Positions 18,001 to 26,638 are shown, counted from the first letter of the stretch. The stretch is DNA of 64,000 nt from Gloeotrichia echinulata CP02 (GCA_038087035.1 CP051187.1:1986501-2050500), one strand, 5' to 3'. Numbers and translations: made by a program. Notes: generated by a model not told the origin, from the letters alone.

Positions 18001-19262
18001 CATTTAGCGAGCCAATAGATGGGACAACAATTAACACCAATACTTTTGAATTGCGAGATCAGGCGAACGCACTGGTTGCAGCCACCGTTACATACAACGT
18101 CGCCAACAGCACCGCAACCCTGACACCGAGCAGTTCCTTGGCTCTGGGGACGACTTACAGTGCCACCATTAAAGGCGGGGAAACTGATCCCAGGGTAAAA
18201 GATAGAGTAGGTAACGCCCTAGCGGCTAACTTTACTTGGTCTTTCACCACTGCGGCCACGTCACCTTCTGTAAGTATCTGGGATAACTCAACAACTCCAA
18301 CGAACCCATCCAATAATGATGCTAAATCTGTGGAGTTGGGAGTCAAGTTCAAATCAAGTGTGGACGGTTATATCACTGGCATCCGGTTCTACAAGGGCAA
18401 CAATGATACGGACACTTACATCGGTAATCTGTGGAACATTAATGGTGACAAGTTGGCGACAGCGACCATTGAAAACGAAAGTTCCTTGGGCTGGCTGCAG
18501 ATCAATTTTAGTAACCCAGTGAAGATTGACGCTAACACCGTTTACGTAGCTTCTTACCACACGAATATTGGGCGCTACCCTGTTGATAATAACTTCTTTG
18601 CTAACTCTGGAGTCAGTAAATCACCAATTTACCTGCTCCGCGACGGTGAGAATGGAGCGAATGGTGTCTATAATTATGGTGCTAGTAGCTTCCCAAAAGA
18701 CACCTATCAGTCTAGCAACTACTGGGTCGATGTCGTCTTTAGAACTAGCATCAGTGCTGGCATCACCCCATCAATATTCAGTCTCTGGAATTCGACAGCG
18801 ACTCCAACTGTATTCGCAGATTCTGATACCAATCCTGTCGAACTGGGAGTCAAATTCCAGTCAGCTCAAAGCGGCTCAATTACTGGCATCCGATTTTACA
18901 AAAATCCCAGCGATACAGGTACTCACATTGGCAGCTTGTGGACAAACACTGGTAGCCTTTTGGCAACGGCTAGTTTTAGCAACGAAACCCCTTCCGGTTG
19001 GCAGCAGGTTAACTTTGCTACTCCAGTTTCAATTAGTGCTAACACTACGTATGTCGCATCATACAATACTAGTGCTGGAAGATACCCTATAAATATTGGG
19101 TATTTTGCCACTGCTAGGAATAATCCACCCTTGCAGGCCTTAAGCAATGAGGCGGTTGCAGGTAATGGTTTATATAAATATGGCTCGTCAACCCCTGTGT
19201 TTCCCAATGAAAGTTTTAATTCGAGCAACTACTGGGTCGATGTTGTATTTACTACGAACTAG
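15060..19262 (+). CDS. Giant secreted protein: WD40 propeller, GATase-like domain, deacetylase-like domain, Ig-like and two DUF4082-type modules
   Basis: A 1400-residue exported protein. Residues 1-31 are a signal peptide (RYLILCCCTIVLILFLG). Residues about 40-345 are six to seven WD40 repeats (ILASADDCGLSILWDLKTGK; GTILASVSKDSTARLWDVAK). A GATase/ThuA-like fold follows from about 373 (GPILLITTTAT; YDVVILADMTLTPDQ; WVTAGGNLIATHP). From about 620 comes a region resembling polysaccharide deacetylases (KKAVVLMSGDDHANGGTDDR; GFEVALHVNTNC; TQRHHCLVW). Then an SbsA-type Ig-like domain (about 955-1065, PPTVSSNSPSNGATDV) and two DUF4082-like modules (about 1071 and 1240), each ending SSNYWVDVVF. AAGGATG supports the start. 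The next gene, 400 bases on, shares the C-terminal modules. A surface or periplasmic carbohydrate-related role is inference. Confidence 0.85.
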   Translation: MNRKFRYLILCCCTIVLILFLGQVDGYIVAQKNSQNSNNGVDALAFSPDSKTLASGTDDGQIILTDSQTGKEKGTLSPSSDSSITGVAFSSDGKTLISVGKDSLLKKWNLVTSKQSQILQGHEGSIRTVAVSSDNKWLATGAADTKVILWNSQTNKLDKVLEGHKCFVNSVAFSPKQNILASADDCGLSILWDLKTGKQIQSLIGHSDPVTAIAFSPDGTILASVSKDSTARLWDVAKGEQIKVLKGATKQLSTVAFTKNGKNLIAGGDEQEIFQWNVATGSLLGRLKGHNGVINKIAISSDGLNFASADKNGVVKIWDSANGLIKRSFSVPRKLGRNKSLKSQKDQDTTSSVKKATVTGMKKTVIAAVSPAPGGPILLITTTATNSFSNYYTEILRNEGLNAFDVSDISSVSTATLANYDVVILADMTLTPDQVTMFSDWVTAGGNLIATHPDKQLAGLLGLTDAGSTLANAYLLVDTSTDVGSGIVGQTIQFHGAADLYTLNGATSIASLYTNATTATSNPAVTLHTVGSNGGQAAAFTYDLARSIVYTRQGNPEWATQERDAYTPIRSGDLYYGNKSGDAQTDWVDLNKVAIPHADEQMRLLANLIIKMNFDKKPLPRFWYFPNGKKAVVLMSGDDHANGGTDDRFDQFKANSPSGCSVENWECIRGTSYIYPDSPLTSAQADAYNADGFEVALHVNTNCQDFTPASLESAYTQQLNNFTNKYSSIPAPSTQRHHCLVWSDWFSTPQVELNHNIRLDTTYYYWPSFWILDRPGLFTGSGMPMRLANTDGTMIDVYQSVTQMTDESGQSYPYTVDTLLDRAIGTEGYYGVFNVNAHTDAATSSVSDAVVKSAKDRGVPIVSAKQVLTWLDGRNTSSFGSLTWSNNTLNFTIAKGTGATGLQAMLPNRFDNLALISITLDGSSVTHTPQVIKGIEYAFFPGNAGSYVATYTSDTTPPTVSSNSPSNGATDVSTVTSVTATFSEPIDGTTINTNTFELRDQANALVAATVTYNVANSTATLTPSSSLALGTTYSATIKGGETDPRVKDRVGNALAANFTWSFTTAATSPSVSIWDNSTTPTNPSNNDAKSVELGVKFKSSVDGYITGIRFYKGNNDTDTYIGNLWNINGDKLATATIENESSLGWLQINFSNPVKIDANTVYVASYHTNIGRYPVDNNFFANSGVSKSPIYLLRDGENGANGVYNYGASSFPKDTYQSSNYWVDVVFRTSISAGITPSIFSLWNSTATPTVFADSDTNPVELGVKFQSAQSGSITGIRFYKNPSDTGTHIGSLWTNTGSLLATASFSNETPSGWQQVNFATPVSISANTTYVASYNTSAGRYPINIGYFATARNNPPLQALSNEAVAGNGLYKYGSSTPVFPNESFNSSNYWVDVVFTTN

Positions 19263-19662
19263 TGGTTCGCCACTTTAACTTTGATAGGTTGGTTTGTAGT
19301 TGCGCTTCCCTACGGGAAAGCTGGGCTAATAGCGCTCTTGATTGTCGAGAGCGCTAAAGCGCAACTACGAACAACCCATCAAAACTTATCTGCTGGAGTA
19401 ATAGTACTCTGTCAAGATAAAAATGATGGACTGTAGTGCGGGCATCTTGCCCGCGTGAGCGAGACGCTCACACTACCAAAAATCCCTCAAAACAAAATTG
19501 ACAGACTAATAGTAGATCTGTGCTGAATTCAAAATCTTTCCCACTAACTAAGTAGTCGATTATGTAGCTTGATTTTTGCTGTATTGCGTGTTTCTTATAC
19601 GCAATTCCACTAGATTGATATTATCTTTCAGGTAACTAATTTTATCCAAAGGAGTAGATTCA
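19263..19662. repeat. Intergenic repeats: long palindrome and copy 1 of a 103-bp miniature element
   Basis: 19280-19383 is bounded by imperfect inverted repeats of about 28 bases (TTTGATAGGTTGGTTTGTAG / CTACGAACAACCCATCAAA). 19405-19511 is nearly identical to 56057-56161: it begins TACTCTGTCAAGATAAAAAT, contains GCGGGCATCTTGCCCGC and GTGAGCGAGACGCTCAC palindromes, and ends AAAATTGACAGACTA. AAAGGAG before 19663 is the ribosome binding site of the next gene. Confidence 0.75.
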
Positions 19663-22600
19663 ATGAAAAGGCTCATTCGCATGATCATGCTGATGATGCT
19701 AACTACAGTTCTGGTGTTGGGTCTGAATTTAGGATCTCATCTGTCGATGCAGAGAGTACTTGCGGCTGATCCCTGTACCTCCCCAGCGAACTCGATTGTC
19801 GCCGAGAACTGTCTAGCAGGCAATCCCAAAACCGAATGGGATATTAACGGTGTCGGTGACACAAGCATCGAAGGCTTCGCCACTGATATTAGCGTTAATC
19901 GGGGAAACACTGTTTCCTTTAAGATCAAAACTGATGCCACTAATTACAGCCTCGACATCTACCGTATGGGCTATTACGGTGGAAACGGCGCTCGTAAGGT
20001 AGCTACTGTTCAGCCTTCGACACCAGCGCCACAGAACCAAGTCAATTGCCTTAGCGATTCAACTGGACTTATTGATTGCGGGAACTGGGTAGTATCTGCA
20101 TCCTGGGCTGTGCCAGCAACCGCCACCTCAGGGATATACTTTGCAAAAGCTGTGCGCTCCGACACTGGAGGCGCAAGCCATATATTCTTCATCGTTCGGG
20201 ACGACGACAGCACTTCCGATATACTATTCCAGACATCTGATACGACTTGGCAAGCTTACAACAACTACGGTGGTAACAGCCTCTATACAGGTTCGCCTGA
20301 TGGTCGCGCATACAAAGTCAGCTATAACCGTCCGTTCAACACTCGTGGAGTTGACAGCGGACAGGATTGGGTGTTCAACTCCGAATACCCAATGGTGCGC
20401 TGGCTGGAAGCAAATGGCTACAATGTCAGCTATTTTACAGGGGTCGATAGCGATCGCCTGGGAACTCTAATCCGCAATCATAAGCTGTTTTTGTCAGTCG
20501 GCCATGACGAGTATTGGTCTAACCAGCAACGGACCAATGTCGAAGCTGCGCGCAATAATGGGGTTCATCTAGCCTTCTTTAGCGGCAACGAAGTCTTCTG
20601 GAAAACTCGATGGGAAAGTAGCATTGATACATCAGTGACATCCTATCGCACCTTGGTTTGCTACAAGGAGACGAAAGCTGATAAAGTCATCGATCCGCAA
20701 ACGCCCACCTGGACAGGTACTTGGCGCGACTCACGTTTTAGTCCACCAGCAGACGGTGGTCGTCCTGAGAACGCCCTAACGGGAACAATATTCAAAGTCA
20801 ACGGGGGGACTACGGCTATCCAGGTACCTGCAGCGGATGGCAAAATGCGCTTGTGGCGCAACACAGATATTGCCACCCTCACTCCAGGAAGCACTGCGAC
20901 ACTTACCGATGGCACCCTTGGCTATGAATGGGATGAAGACGCTGACAACGGATTTCGACCCCCTGGCTTGATTCGGATGTCTACGACCACGGCCAATAAT
21001 GTCGAAGTTCTACAGGACTTCGGCTCTACTTATAGCTCAGGTACAGCGATTCACCACCTGACTTTGTACAAGCATAGTAGTGGGGCGCTGGTATTCGGTG
21101 CTGGAACCATACAGTGGCCTTGGGGTTTAGATGGCAATCATGACCGAGGTACTACAACGCCAAATGTGGGGATGCAGCAGGCAACTGTTAACCTATTCGC
21201 TGACATGGGCGTGCAACCAGTTACGCTACAGAGTGGGTTGTTCTTGGCAGCAGCCTCAACAGACGGTACTGCTCCTACCTCAACTATTACTTCACCAACT
21301 GCTGGCACAAATGTGCAGACTGGTAGCCAGATCACAATTAGCGGCACAGCAGATGATATCGGTGGCGGTGTTGTTGGTGGTGTCGAAGTGTCAGTAGACG
21401 GCGGCACAACATGGCATCCCGCTGTTGGTCGCGCTAACTGGAGCTACTCTTGGAAGCCCAGTACAATCGGATCTGTTACTATCAAGAGCCGCGCCGCCGA
21501 TGATAGCGGTAATATCGAGACTCCCGGCTCTGGGGTGACGATCACCGTTGGGCCACGCACCTGTCCCTGTAGTATTTGGGATGTCACAGCAACTCCCGCT
21601 GTCTTGGCAGATTCTGAAACCAGCGCTGTGGAACTGGGGGTCAAGTTTACATCAGATACCGAGGGCTACATCACTGACATCAAGTTTTACAAAGGTACAG
21701 GCAATACAGGTACTCATGAAGGTACGCTGTGGAGCAGTGATGGTCAGCAATTGGCGAGAGCAACGTTCACTAACGAAAGCGACTCTGGTTGGCAGCAAGT
21801 CAACTTTGATACTCCTGTTTTCATTACTGCCAACACTACCTATGTAGCTTCCTACCACACTAACGTTGGGCGCTACTCTATAGATACGGGGTACTTTGCC
21901 AACGCTGGTGTAGATAATCCCCCATTGACTGCGCTGAAAAACGGAGTGAGTGAAGGTAATGGTGTTTATATTTATAGCCCGACTCCAGCTTTCCCCACAG
22001 ATACTTTTAATTCCAGCAACTACTGGGTTGATGTGGTCTTCACAACTAGTGTAGGACCTGATACAACTGCCCCAACGGTGAGTTCGACAACTCCCAGTAG
22101 CACCGCTACTGGGGTGAATGTAGGAGGGAGCATTACGGCTACCTTTAGCGAAGCAATAGATACAACAACGATTAATAACACTACTTTTGTATTGCAAGAT
22201 GCAAACAATACATTGGTATCAGCCACTGTCACCTACAACACCAAGACGGCGACATTAACACCAAGTAGCTCATTGACAGGTTCCACGACTTATACTGCCA
22301 CTATTACAGGTGGAACATCTGGGGTGAAAGATTTAGCTGGTAACGCTTTGGCGGCAAACTACACTTGGTCTTTTACCACGGGGACTGCATCGTTTACTAT
22401 CTGGAATAATTCAGCGACTCCTGCTGTGTTAGCAGATTCAGATACCAGGGCTGTCGAATTGGGGGTCAAGTTCCGGTCAGATGTCCCTGGGAATATTACT
22501 GGCATCCTGTTTTACAAGAGTACCAGCAATACAGGTACTCACGTCGCCACGCTGTGGAGCAGCAGTGGTACGCTGTTGGGGAGGGCTACTTTCGCCAACG

Positions 22601-22878
22601 AAACTGCTTCTGGCTGGCAGCAAGTTAACTTTGCTACTCCAGTTTCCATTAGCGCCAACACTACTTATATTGCCTCCTACCACACTAACGTGGGTCGCTA
22701 CTCTATAGACACGGGTTACTTTGCTAACACTGGTGTCGATAGTCCACCACTCTATGCCCTACGCAATGGGGTAAGTGGCAGTAATGGCGTCTACAAGTAT
22801 AACCCCAACCCTGCCTTTCCCAACGATACGTACCAGTCAAGCAATTACTGGGTCGATGTTGTATTTACTAAAAACTAG
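19663..22878 (+). CDS. Secreted dimethylformamidase-beta-like protein with Ig-like and DUF4082-type modules
   Basis: A 1071-residue exported protein. Residues 1-36 are a signal peptide (MLMMLTTVLVLGLNLG). The main domain (about 45-530) resembles the 'N,N-dimethylformamidase beta subunit' family of secreted proteins: SLDIYRMGYYGGNGARKVAT, SGIYFAKAVRSDTGGASHIF, LFLSVGHDEYWSNQQRTNVE and HLAFFSGNEVFWKTRWE. Next come an Ig-like domain (about 535-630), a DUF4082-like module (about 637-795), an SbsA-type Ig-like domain (about 799-905) and a second DUF4082-like module (about 912-1071). AAAGGAG lies eight bases before the ATG. It shares its C-terminal modules with the 15060 gene, so the pair are probably functional partners. 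The family name does not show that it hydrolyses dimethylformamide. Confidence 0.85.
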   Translation: MKRLIRMIMLMMLTTVLVLGLNLGSHLSMQRVLAADPCTSPANSIVAENCLAGNPKTEWDINGVGDTSIEGFATDISVNRGNTVSFKIKTDATNYSLDIYRMGYYGGNGARKVATVQPSTPAPQNQVNCLSDSTGLIDCGNWVVSASWAVPATATSGIYFAKAVRSDTGGASHIFFIVRDDDSTSDILFQTSDTTWQAYNNYGGNSLYTGSPDGRAYKVSYNRPFNTRGVDSGQDWVFNSEYPMVRWLEANGYNVSYFTGVDSDRLGTLIRNHKLFLSVGHDEYWSNQQRTNVEAARNNGVHLAFFSGNEVFWKTRWESSIDTSVTSYRTLVCYKETKADKVIDPQTPTWTGTWRDSRFSPPADGGRPENALTGTIFKVNGGTTAIQVPAADGKMRLWRNTDIATLTPGSTATLTDGTLGYEWDEDADNGFRPPGLIRMSTTTANNVEVLQDFGSTYSSGTAIHHLTLYKHSSGALVFGAGTIQWPWGLDGNHDRGTTTPNVGMQQATVNLFADMGVQPVTLQSGLFLAAASTDGTAPTSTITSPTAGTNVQTGSQITISGTADDIGGGVVGGVEVSVDGGTTWHPAVGRANWSYSWKPSTIGSVTIKSRAADDSGNIETPGSGVTITVGPRTCPCSIWDVTATPAVLADSETSAVELGVKFTSDTEGYITDIKFYKGTGNTGTHEGTLWSSDGQQLARATFTNESDSGWQQVNFDTPVFITANTTYVASYHTNVGRYSIDTGYFANAGVDNPPLTALKNGVSEGNGVYIYSPTPAFPTDTFNSSNYWVDVVFTTSVGPDTTAPTVSSTTPSSTATGVNVGGSITATFSEAIDTTTINNTTFVLQDANNTLVSATVTYNTKTATLTPSSSLTGSTTYTATITGGTSGVKDLAGNALAANYTWSFTTGTASFTIWNNSATPAVLADSDTRAVELGVKFRSDVPGNITGILFYKSTSNTGTHVATLWSSSGTLLGRATFANETASGWQQVNFATPVSISANTTYIASYHTNVGRYSIDTGYFANTGVDSPPLYALRNGVSGSNGVYKYNPNPAFPNDTYQSSNYWVDVVFTKN

Positions 22879-22904
22879 AAGATTGATTCAGGCTTGAAGT
22901 GCCC

Positions 22905-22931
22905 AGGGGCACAGCAATGCTGTGCCCCTAC
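22905..22931. repeat. Palindrome AGGGGCACAGCAATGCTGTG-type
   Basis: Perfect palindrome AGGGGCACAGCA/TGCTGTGCCCCT just after the stop of the preceding gene, followed by GTTGACGGTTAACTG-type heptamer repeats to about 22975. It may act as a transcript-end hairpin. Confidence 0.7.
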
Positions 22932-22979
22932 TGTTGACGGTTAACTGCTAACTGTCAACAGCCAACGGTCAACAGTTGT

Positions 22980-23081
22980 GATTTACAGCCTTTTTCAGGT
23001 AAACAGACAACGCGGTAGGGGCACAGCAATGCTGTGCCCCTACGATGATCTGTGGTTCAATTAACTGAAAATTGCTGTAAT
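22980..23081. mobile_element. Miniature inverted-repeat element with GGGGCAC palindromic centre
   Basis: The ends are imperfect inverted repeats (ATTTACAGCCTTTTTCAGGT and, reversed, ATTACAGCAATTTTCAGTTA), enclosing the palindrome GTAGGGGCACAGCA/TGCTGTGCCCCTAC. The same end motif (GGTTCATTTACCTGAAAAT) and centre occur at 29484-29589 and, as a solo end, at 39870-39902. No coding capacity. Confidence 0.6.
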
Positions 23082-23162
23082 ACCTCTGTCCTACTCTTGG
23101 TGGGTGGCAGGTTTCGCAGTACCATAAAAACGCGAAGCTATCTCTTCAAGGGTGGATGTGCG

Positions 23163-24011
23163 ATGACGCCTTTACGTCAAACCTTATCAAAACCTGATAT
23201 CGAATTTTCTTATTTGGAGTGGCACCAAGGTCAAGAACCCTTGCTACTCTTACATGGCTTAGGCGACCATGCCCTTGTATGGTCTAGCTTGGCAGATTAC
23301 CTAGGGGCAGATTATCACATCGTCGCCCCAGATATGCGCGGTCATGGTGAAAGCAGCAAGCCAGAACAAGATTATAGTTTTGAGAGTGCGATCGCAGACC
23401 TAGAAGCACTGTTAGATCACTTGGGATGGTCTACTGTTCATGTTGTGAGTCACTCATGGACGGGTAAATTAGCCGCCATCTGGGCAAGGCAAAATCCAGA
23501 CAGGTTGCGAAGTCTGGTTCTAGTCGATCCGATTTTTATCTGGAAAATCCCCAGTATCTTCAAGCTAACTTTTCCCCTATTATATCGTGTCTTGCCTTTT
23601 CTCAAAAGCATGGGACCTTTTGCTAGTTATGAACAAGCCGAACAGCAAGCCCGTCAGTTAAGCCAATATCAAGGATGGACTCCTTTACACCAGCAAGCCT
23701 TCCAAGCTGGAATTGAACAAAAACCCGATGGTAGTTGGGGTAGCAAGTTTACTATTTCCGCCCGCGATGGAATTTTTGATGAAGTTCTGCGCGTCCCAGG
23801 TTTTACAATTCCCGTTGAGATTCCTACCCTCTTCATCCAGCCAGAAAAAGGTGTTAACCGTCAAAATTGGCAACTCCAACCCTATAAAACCTATCTCAAA
23901 AACTTAACCATTACCCAAGTTCCCGGAAATCATTGGCCATTTTTGACAGAACCTGAATCCTTTAACCAATCGGTCAAAACCTTCTTGGCACAGTTTTCCA
24001 TAAGTTCGTAG
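23163..24011 (+). CDS. Alpha/beta hydrolase
   Basis: A product of about 282 residues from the ATG at 23163. Family elements are the oxyanion segment LLLLHGLGDHALVW, the DMRGHGESSKP loop, a nucleophile elbow VSHSWTGKLAA (Ser in place of the usual leading Gly of G-x-S-x-G), Asp in LVLVDPIFIW and the late catalytic His in GNHWPFLTE. The frame is open up to 23052, but that stretch lies partly in a dispersed repeat (GTGGTTCAATTAACTGAAAA), so the later start, preceded by AAGGGTGGA, is better. It is monocistronic and cytoplasmic by lack of a signal. Substrate unknown. Confidence 0.88.
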   Translation: MTPLRQTLSKPDIEFSYLEWHQGQEPLLLLHGLGDHALVWSSLADYLGADYHIVAPDMRGHGESSKPEQDYSFESAIADLEALLDHLGWSTVHVVSHSWTGKLAAIWARQNPDRLRSLVLVDPIFIWKIPSIFKLTFPLLYRVLPFLKSMGPFASYEQAEQQARQLSQYQGWTPLHQQAFQAGIEQKPDGSWGSKFTISARDGIFDEVLRVPGFTIPVEIPTLFIQPEKGVNRQNWQLQPYKTYLKNLTITQVPGNHWPFLTEPESFNQSVKTFLAQFSISS

Positions 24012-24061
24012 TAGGGGCGCAAGGCCTTGCGCCCCTACAGACAAGGCCTTGCGCCCCTACA
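24011..24061. repeat. Palindrome GTAGGGGCGCAAGGCC / GGCCTTGCGCCCCTAC, with partial second copy
   Basis: GTAGGGGCGCAAGGCCTTGC...CCTAC followed at once by a half copy ACAAGGCCTTGCGCCCCTAC. Lies directly after the hydrolase stop and may serve as its transcript-end hairpin. Confidence 0.7.
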
Positions 24062-24233
24062 GAGTGATCTATTTACAGGGAGATACCGTAAAATCGGCAA
24101 AACTCTGCTTCCCTCTGGGTTTAAAAACCTAAGATTTTACACAAAATACAACTGAGAACACCACAGAACAGATAAATCTGATTATCATTAAACGGGAACG
24201 CCAAAAGTCAAATGTACTACGGATCAGCCAGTC

Positions 24234-25946
24234 ATGAGCCTTTGTATTAATCCCGTTTGTCCTCAACCTAACCACTCAGATAATGATGAAAACCGCTTCT
24301 GTCAAAGTTGTGGTTCACAGTTGGAATTGCTAGGGCGATATCGAGTTTTGCGCCTGTTAAGTGACAAAACTGGTTTTGGCAAAGTCTATCAAGCATACGA
24401 ACAAGATACCCCAAAAATCCTCAAAGTCCTCAAGGAAAATCTATCAGGGGACGCTAAAACAGTAGAACTATTTCAGCAAGAAGTAACTGTACTCGAACAG
24501 CTTAATCACCCTGGGATTCCCAAAGTAGATGGCTACTTTCAATATCAAAGCAGAAATGGTTTGGAATTGCACTGCTTTGTCATGGAGCAAATCGAAGGAC
24601 CGAATTTAGAACAATGGCTAAAACAGCAGGAAAATCGCCCGATTTCCCAAGCACAAGCTATAGCCTGGTTGAAACAGTTAGCAATAATTTTGGATCTAGT
24701 ACATGGTAAACAATACCTACATCGAGATATCAAGCCATCTAACATTATGATCCGCCCTAATGGGCAATTAGTATTAATTGATTTTGGCACAGCCAGACAA
24801 ATTACTACAACTTACCTCGCCCAACTCAACAACGGTAATGGGGGTATGACGGCAATTATGTCATCTGGCTACAGCCCTCTAGAACAAATGAATGGTCAAG
24901 CAGTACCGCAATCAGATTTCTTTGCTTTGGGGCGCACTTTTGTATTTTTATTGACGGGAAAACATCCCTTAGATATGTATGATATTCAGCACAATGTTTT
25001 GCATTGGCGTAATCATACCACTCAAATTTCCCCCTTACTTTTGAATTTAATTGATTGGCTCATGGCATTAGAAATAGGCAAACGTCCTGCCAATGCTAAA
25101 GAAATTTTACAACGTCTAGAAGAAATTGAACACCAACTAACTGGAAGTACAGATGCAACGGTGAACTTAGTTGGGAGTCCGAAAATTGAAGAGTTAACCC
25201 AGTCAACGACTAAAACTTTATTACCCCAACAAAAGCAGTCAGAAAAAATCCCCCTACTGGCAATATTTTTAGCGCTGTTGGTATCATTAGGATTACTAGG
25301 CTTAATTGCTTTAGCAACCAGGTCAGGAAAATTTGCTGGAATTCCCAATTATGGACAAGCGCCAGAGAAAAAAGGCAAAGTAGATTATTTTCCTTATGAA
25401 GAAGGTAAAGATAGTCAAGGCAGAATCGCTGAGTTTAATATAGCTGTTTTATCAGTAGAATATAAATGGCTATTAGGCAGCAATTTTCAAATTAAATATA
25501 ACGATAAAGTTATTAATCTTGACCTATTAAAGTCGAACCTAGAACAAGAAGGTATACAGAAGATAATGGAAAACCCCAGTGAAATTATCTCTGTAGGTAC
25601 AGCTTCTTGTGAAGGTGACGTAGCTGTAGAAGAACGTAGAGCTTTAGAACGTTCCAAACAAATACAACTCTTAGCAAAAAAAATATTTAGTAATAATCGT
25701 AGCCTTCAAGGTTATCGCTTGTTAAATCTTGGTCAATTTCGCCGCAGTGATTGTCAACCAAATCAAGATTCAACGGCTTATCAGAGAAGTATTATAATTA
25801 TTGGTGTTAAAAAACAATCAGAAGGTGTGATTTTAGATGAAGCGTTAAGAGATAGATTAGAAAAGAAGCCCTTTGCTGATTTTAAGTTAGAGGATTATTC
25901 TTTGGGTGCGGCACAGAAGTTTAAGACAATACCGAGTAATTTGTAG
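24234..25946 (+). CDS. Membrane-anchored Ser/Thr protein kinase with N-terminal zinc ribbon
   Basis: A 570-residue Hanks-type kinase. Residues 1-30 hold a zinc ribbon (Cys at about 4, 9, 23 and 26, ending CQSCGSQL). The kinase domain (about 34-305) has a Gly-rich loop KTGFGKVYQAY, the ATP-binding Lys in ILKVLKE, the catalytic loop HRDIKPSN (about 162) and IDFGTARQ (about 182), so it should be active. A single membrane segment spans about 338-362 (LLAIFLALLVSLGLLGLIAL). The C-terminal 200 residues are extracytoplasmic; a stretch VGTASCEGDVAVEERRALER loosely recalls the OmpA-like fold (uncertain). Such kinases are common in filamentous cyanobacteria. Target unknown. Confidence 0.9.
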   Translation: MSLCINPVCPQPNHSDNDENRFCQSCGSQLELLGRYRVLRLLSDKTGFGKVYQAYEQDTPKILKVLKENLSGDAKTVELFQQEVTVLEQLNHPGIPKVDGYFQYQSRNGLELHCFVMEQIEGPNLEQWLKQQENRPISQAQAIAWLKQLAIILDLVHGKQYLHRDIKPSNIMIRPNGQLVLIDFGTARQITTTYLAQLNNGNGGMTAIMSSGYSPLEQMNGQAVPQSDFFALGRTFVFLLTGKHPLDMYDIQHNVLHWRNHTTQISPLLLNLIDWLMALEIGKRPANAKEILQRLEEIEHQLTGSTDATVNLVGSPKIEELTQSTTKTLLPQQKQSEKIPLLAIFLALLVSLGLLGLIALATRSGKFAGIPNYGQAPEKKGKVDYFPYEEGKDSQGRIAEFNIAVLSVEYKWLLGSNFQIKYNDKVINLDLLKSNLEQEGIQKIMENPSEIISVGTASCEGDVAVEERRALERSKQIQLLAKKIFSNNRSLQGYRLLNLGQFRRSDCQPNQDSTAYQRSIIIIGVKKQSEGVILDEALRDRLEKKPFADFKLEDYSLGAAQKFKTIPSNL

Positions 25947-26033
25947 GTTGGAAGTAGGTCGGCGCAAATAAACGGTACTGGCTTTGGTCGTCATTTGTCA
26001 TTTGTCATTGGTCATGCAATATATTTTCTTACC

Positions 26034-26636
26034 ATGCCATACAGTCAATTTACCATCGAGCGAGTAAAACAAGATTTTCACCTGACTACTGTAGAGGGAG
26101 TGCGGTTTTTTCCAGACACGATGGAAGCGGTAACTCCAAGTTTCAGACTAGAAGGTATTTTAGAGGATTTATCCTGGGCGATCGCAGTCGATACGGAGAA
26201 AGCGCGTTCAGAAGTAATTATCAATCCGGTGCTGCTGGAAGTGCGACGTATTTTCAATCAGCAAATCAGCGTATTTTCTGGGGAAGAATTTAACGTAGAT
26301 GCGAGTATTGGACTAAACGGTGTATGTGACTTCTTAATTAGTCGTTCACCTGAACAATTAACTGTGGAAGCGCCAGCAATTGTCATTGTGGAGGCGAAAA
26401 AATCTGATTTAAAATCAGGATTGGGACAATGCATTGCAGAAATGGTAGCCGCACAGCGATTTAATGAAGCGAAAGGAAAAACTATTACAGCCGTTTACGG
26501 TACAGTTACCAGTGGTACCCAATGGCGATTTCTCAAATTAGAGGAACAAACAGTAACAATCGATTTAATGGATTATTCTCTTCCTCCAATTGAGCCAATT
26601 CTGAGCTTTTTGGTGTGGATGGTGAACGCAGGTTGA
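26034..26636 (+). CDS. Putative PD-(D/E)xK-fold protein of unknown function
   Basis: About 200 residues from the ATG at 26034 (MPYSQFTIERVKQDFHLTTV); the 13 extra codons upstream (25995) are encoded by a CATTTGT heptamer repeat and are unlikely to be translated. The centre has SIGLNGVCDFLISRS, then TVEAPAIVIVEAKKSDL: an Asp-ending strand followed by a strand with E-x-K, the usual arrangement of PD-(D/E)xK nucleases, then a helix with GLGQCIAEMVAAQRF. This type is abundant in cyanobacteria as a conserved hypothetical protein. Nuclease activity is inference. Confidence 0.75.
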   Translation: MPYSQFTIERVKQDFHLTTVEGVRFFPDTMEAVTPSFRLEGILEDLSWAIAVDTEKARSEVIINPVLLEVRRIFNQQISVFSGEEFNVDASIGLNGVCDFLISRSPEQLTVEAPAIVIVEAKKSDLKSGLGQCIAEMVAAQRFNEAKGKTITAVYGTVTSGTQWRFLKLEEQTVTIDLMDYSLPPIEPILSFLVWMVNAG

Positions 26637-26638
26637 TT

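Noticed and set aside
22905..23081. Palindromes considered as a replication origin or attachment site
   Set aside because: The same palindromes occur at many places after genes; no integrase or DnaA-box cluster is near.
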